Part shown: piece by piece, positions 63,185 through 64,000 of the stretch
Layout of the letters: every line of letters begins with the position of its first letter
Numbering within the stretch: position 1 is the first letter of the stretch
From: Elizabethkingia occulta
GTDB lineage: Bacteria; Bacteroidota; Bacteroidia; Flavobacteriales; Weeksellaceae
Length of the DNA: 64,000 nucleotides
NCBI RefSeq assembly: GCF_002023715.1
Contig: NZ_MAHX01000005.1
Location: 248,001-312,000, forward strand
Reading direction: 5' to 3'
Notes under the pieces: generated by a model
What the model saw: only the letters and a program-made list of their open reading frames with translations
What the model was told of the DNA's origin: nothing
Databases searched by the model: none
Position numbers and translations under genes: made by a program

Positions 63185-64000
63185 TTAAAATTGTCCTCCT
63201 CCTACGGCTCTGTAAAAATTAGCAGAAGCCACCAACTGTTGCAGTTTATCATTTACTCCGGCAAGTTGTGCTGCCAGTAAATTCTGCTCAGACGTTAATA
63301 CATCGGTATAATTAGTTTTAGAAGTATATTTTAGCAACTCCATATTGAAATCTACTGCCTTGGCAAGTGTTTCAATCTGTTGCTTTCTGGTGTTTTCTTT
63401 AGCTACAGCCATCTGGTACGAATACAGTGCATTAGATACTTCAGTTCCGGCTGTAATCACACTTTTCTCATAAGTAAGGTAAGCCTGTTCTTTCTGAGTT
63501 TCAGAAACCTTAACCTGTGTTCTTTTGGTTCCTTTTCCCAAAATAACCTGGCTAAGAGCCCCACTGGCTGAATACATAAATGAGTCTCTGAATAAATCCT
63601 TTATTTTCAAAGAAGACAAACCAAATGCTGCAGTAATATTAAGTGCAGGAAAAACATCAGCTTTAGCCACATTTAAAGCTTCAAATGCCTGCTGATAGTT
63701 ATACTCTGCCATCTGTACATCCGGTCTGTTTCTTACCATTTGTAAAGGAACTCCTGTTTTCAGATCTGAGTAAACAGCTTGCCCGTCTATGCTGCTTCTT
63801 TCAATTTCCAAAGGCGGCTCACCCATCAGCAGAGACAGCGCATTTTCGGTGGTTTTAATATTCAGTTCAATATCCGGAACCGAAACCTGTGCAGCATATA
63901 AATTGGCCTCACTCTGAGCAACATCTGCTCCCGTTAAGATTGCACCTTCTTTTAGTGCCTTAATGGTTTCAAGTTGTTTCTTTCTGATATCGATAGTCTG
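63185..64000 (-). CDS. TolC-family outer-membrane efflux protein (3' part; continues past the window)
   Basis: The frame is open to the window edge, so the 5' end is missing; 271 residues are visible. Typical NodT/OprM-type repeats are present: DVAQSEANLYAAQVSVPDIE, then LSLLMGEPPLEI, MVRNRPDVQMAEYNYQQAFE, NVAKADVFPALNI and a final FYRAVGGGQF. An internal ATG at 63826 is not the real start. Such proteins pair with RND pumps, whose genes would lie upstream, outside the window. Confidence 0.88.
   Translation of the reverse strand, partial: QTIDIRKKQLETIKALKEGAILTGADVAQSEANLYAAQVSVPDIELNIKTTENALSLLMGEPPLEIERSSIDGQAVYSDLKTGVPLQMVRNRPDVQMAEYNYQQAFEALNVAKADVFPALNITAAFGLSSLKIKDLFRDSFMYSASGALSQVILGKGTKRTQVKVSETQKEQAYLTYEKSVITAGTEVSNALYSYQMAVAKENTRKQQIETLAKAVDFNMELLKYTSKTNYTDVLTSEQNLLAAQLAGVNDKLQQLVASANFYRAVGGGQF

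Noticed and set aside
1-64000. CRISPR arrays, rRNA genes, intact insertion sequences or prophage
   Set aside because: No regularly spaced direct repeats, rRNA motifs, intact transposase ORFs or phage structural genes were seen.

Overview
The window looks like a low-GC flavobacterial chromosome of the Weeksellaceae type (Elizabethkingia/Chryseobacterium-like). The grounds are AT-rich intergenic DNA, promoters of the Bacteroidetes TTTG / TAnnTTTG type, almost no Shine-Dalgarno sequences, family-typical proteins (DUF2911, DUF4303, TPR histidine kinase with a NarL-type regulator, double-glycine 'INGG' peptides) and flavobacterial intergenic repeats. The species call is inference.

Layout. 1-7.6 kb: a complete trp operon (trpE-G-D-C-F-B-A) in which trpF carries an extra ~230-residue AT-rich N-terminal domain with HEPN-like RNxxxxH motifs. 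7.6-14.5 kb: a DUF962 protein, then a minus-strand operon dapD - GT87 - GT2 - polysaccharide deacetylase - GT4 - a proline-dehydrogenase-like protein with altered active-site residues, with an NlpC/P60 lipoprotein upstream. 14.6-20 kb: tRNA-Ala(GGC), a chromate transporter, a serine hydrolase and four short double-glycine-leader, six-cysteine peptide genes in two families; one family has a knottin-like cysteine order, and all four share a promoter/5'-UTR block. 20-23.3 kb: lysine degradation (lysine 6-aminotransferase and an ALDH7-type semialdehyde dehydrogenase) plus a DUF2007 protein.

23.5-41.5 kb is an accessory region: leucine-rich-repeat-like proteins, WG/SEL1, SUKH (SMI1/KNR4), DUF4274, DUF7660-like, two DUF4303, DKNYY and small lipoproteins. 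Most of it reads on the minus strand. It resembles an array of orphan polymorphic-toxin immunity genes, and it surrounds a TPR sensor kinase/LuxR-type regulator pair. Four of its transcription units carry the same upstream element (CAGGGATATTTT, 17 bases, then a -7-like box), which suggests a shared regulon. A decayed REP-associated transposase lies inside it.

41.8-64 kb is mostly housekeeping: a small membrane protein behind a 28-bp perfect palindrome, YeiH-type exporter and LysR, two GNATs, DUF2911, the pyrimidine operon pyrB-carA-(four-helix-bundle gene)-carB behind an attenuator-like leader, acs, a GH43/CBM32 enzyme, pheA, rarA, yidD, an N-terminally extended lgt, mscL, a serA-like dehydrogenase, a HAD-fold protein and the 3' part of a TolC-family outer-membrane gene cut by the window edge.

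The most interesting items are the knottin-like peptide families, the HEPN-TrpF fusion, the repeated promoter element tying the immunity-like array together, and the pyr leader.
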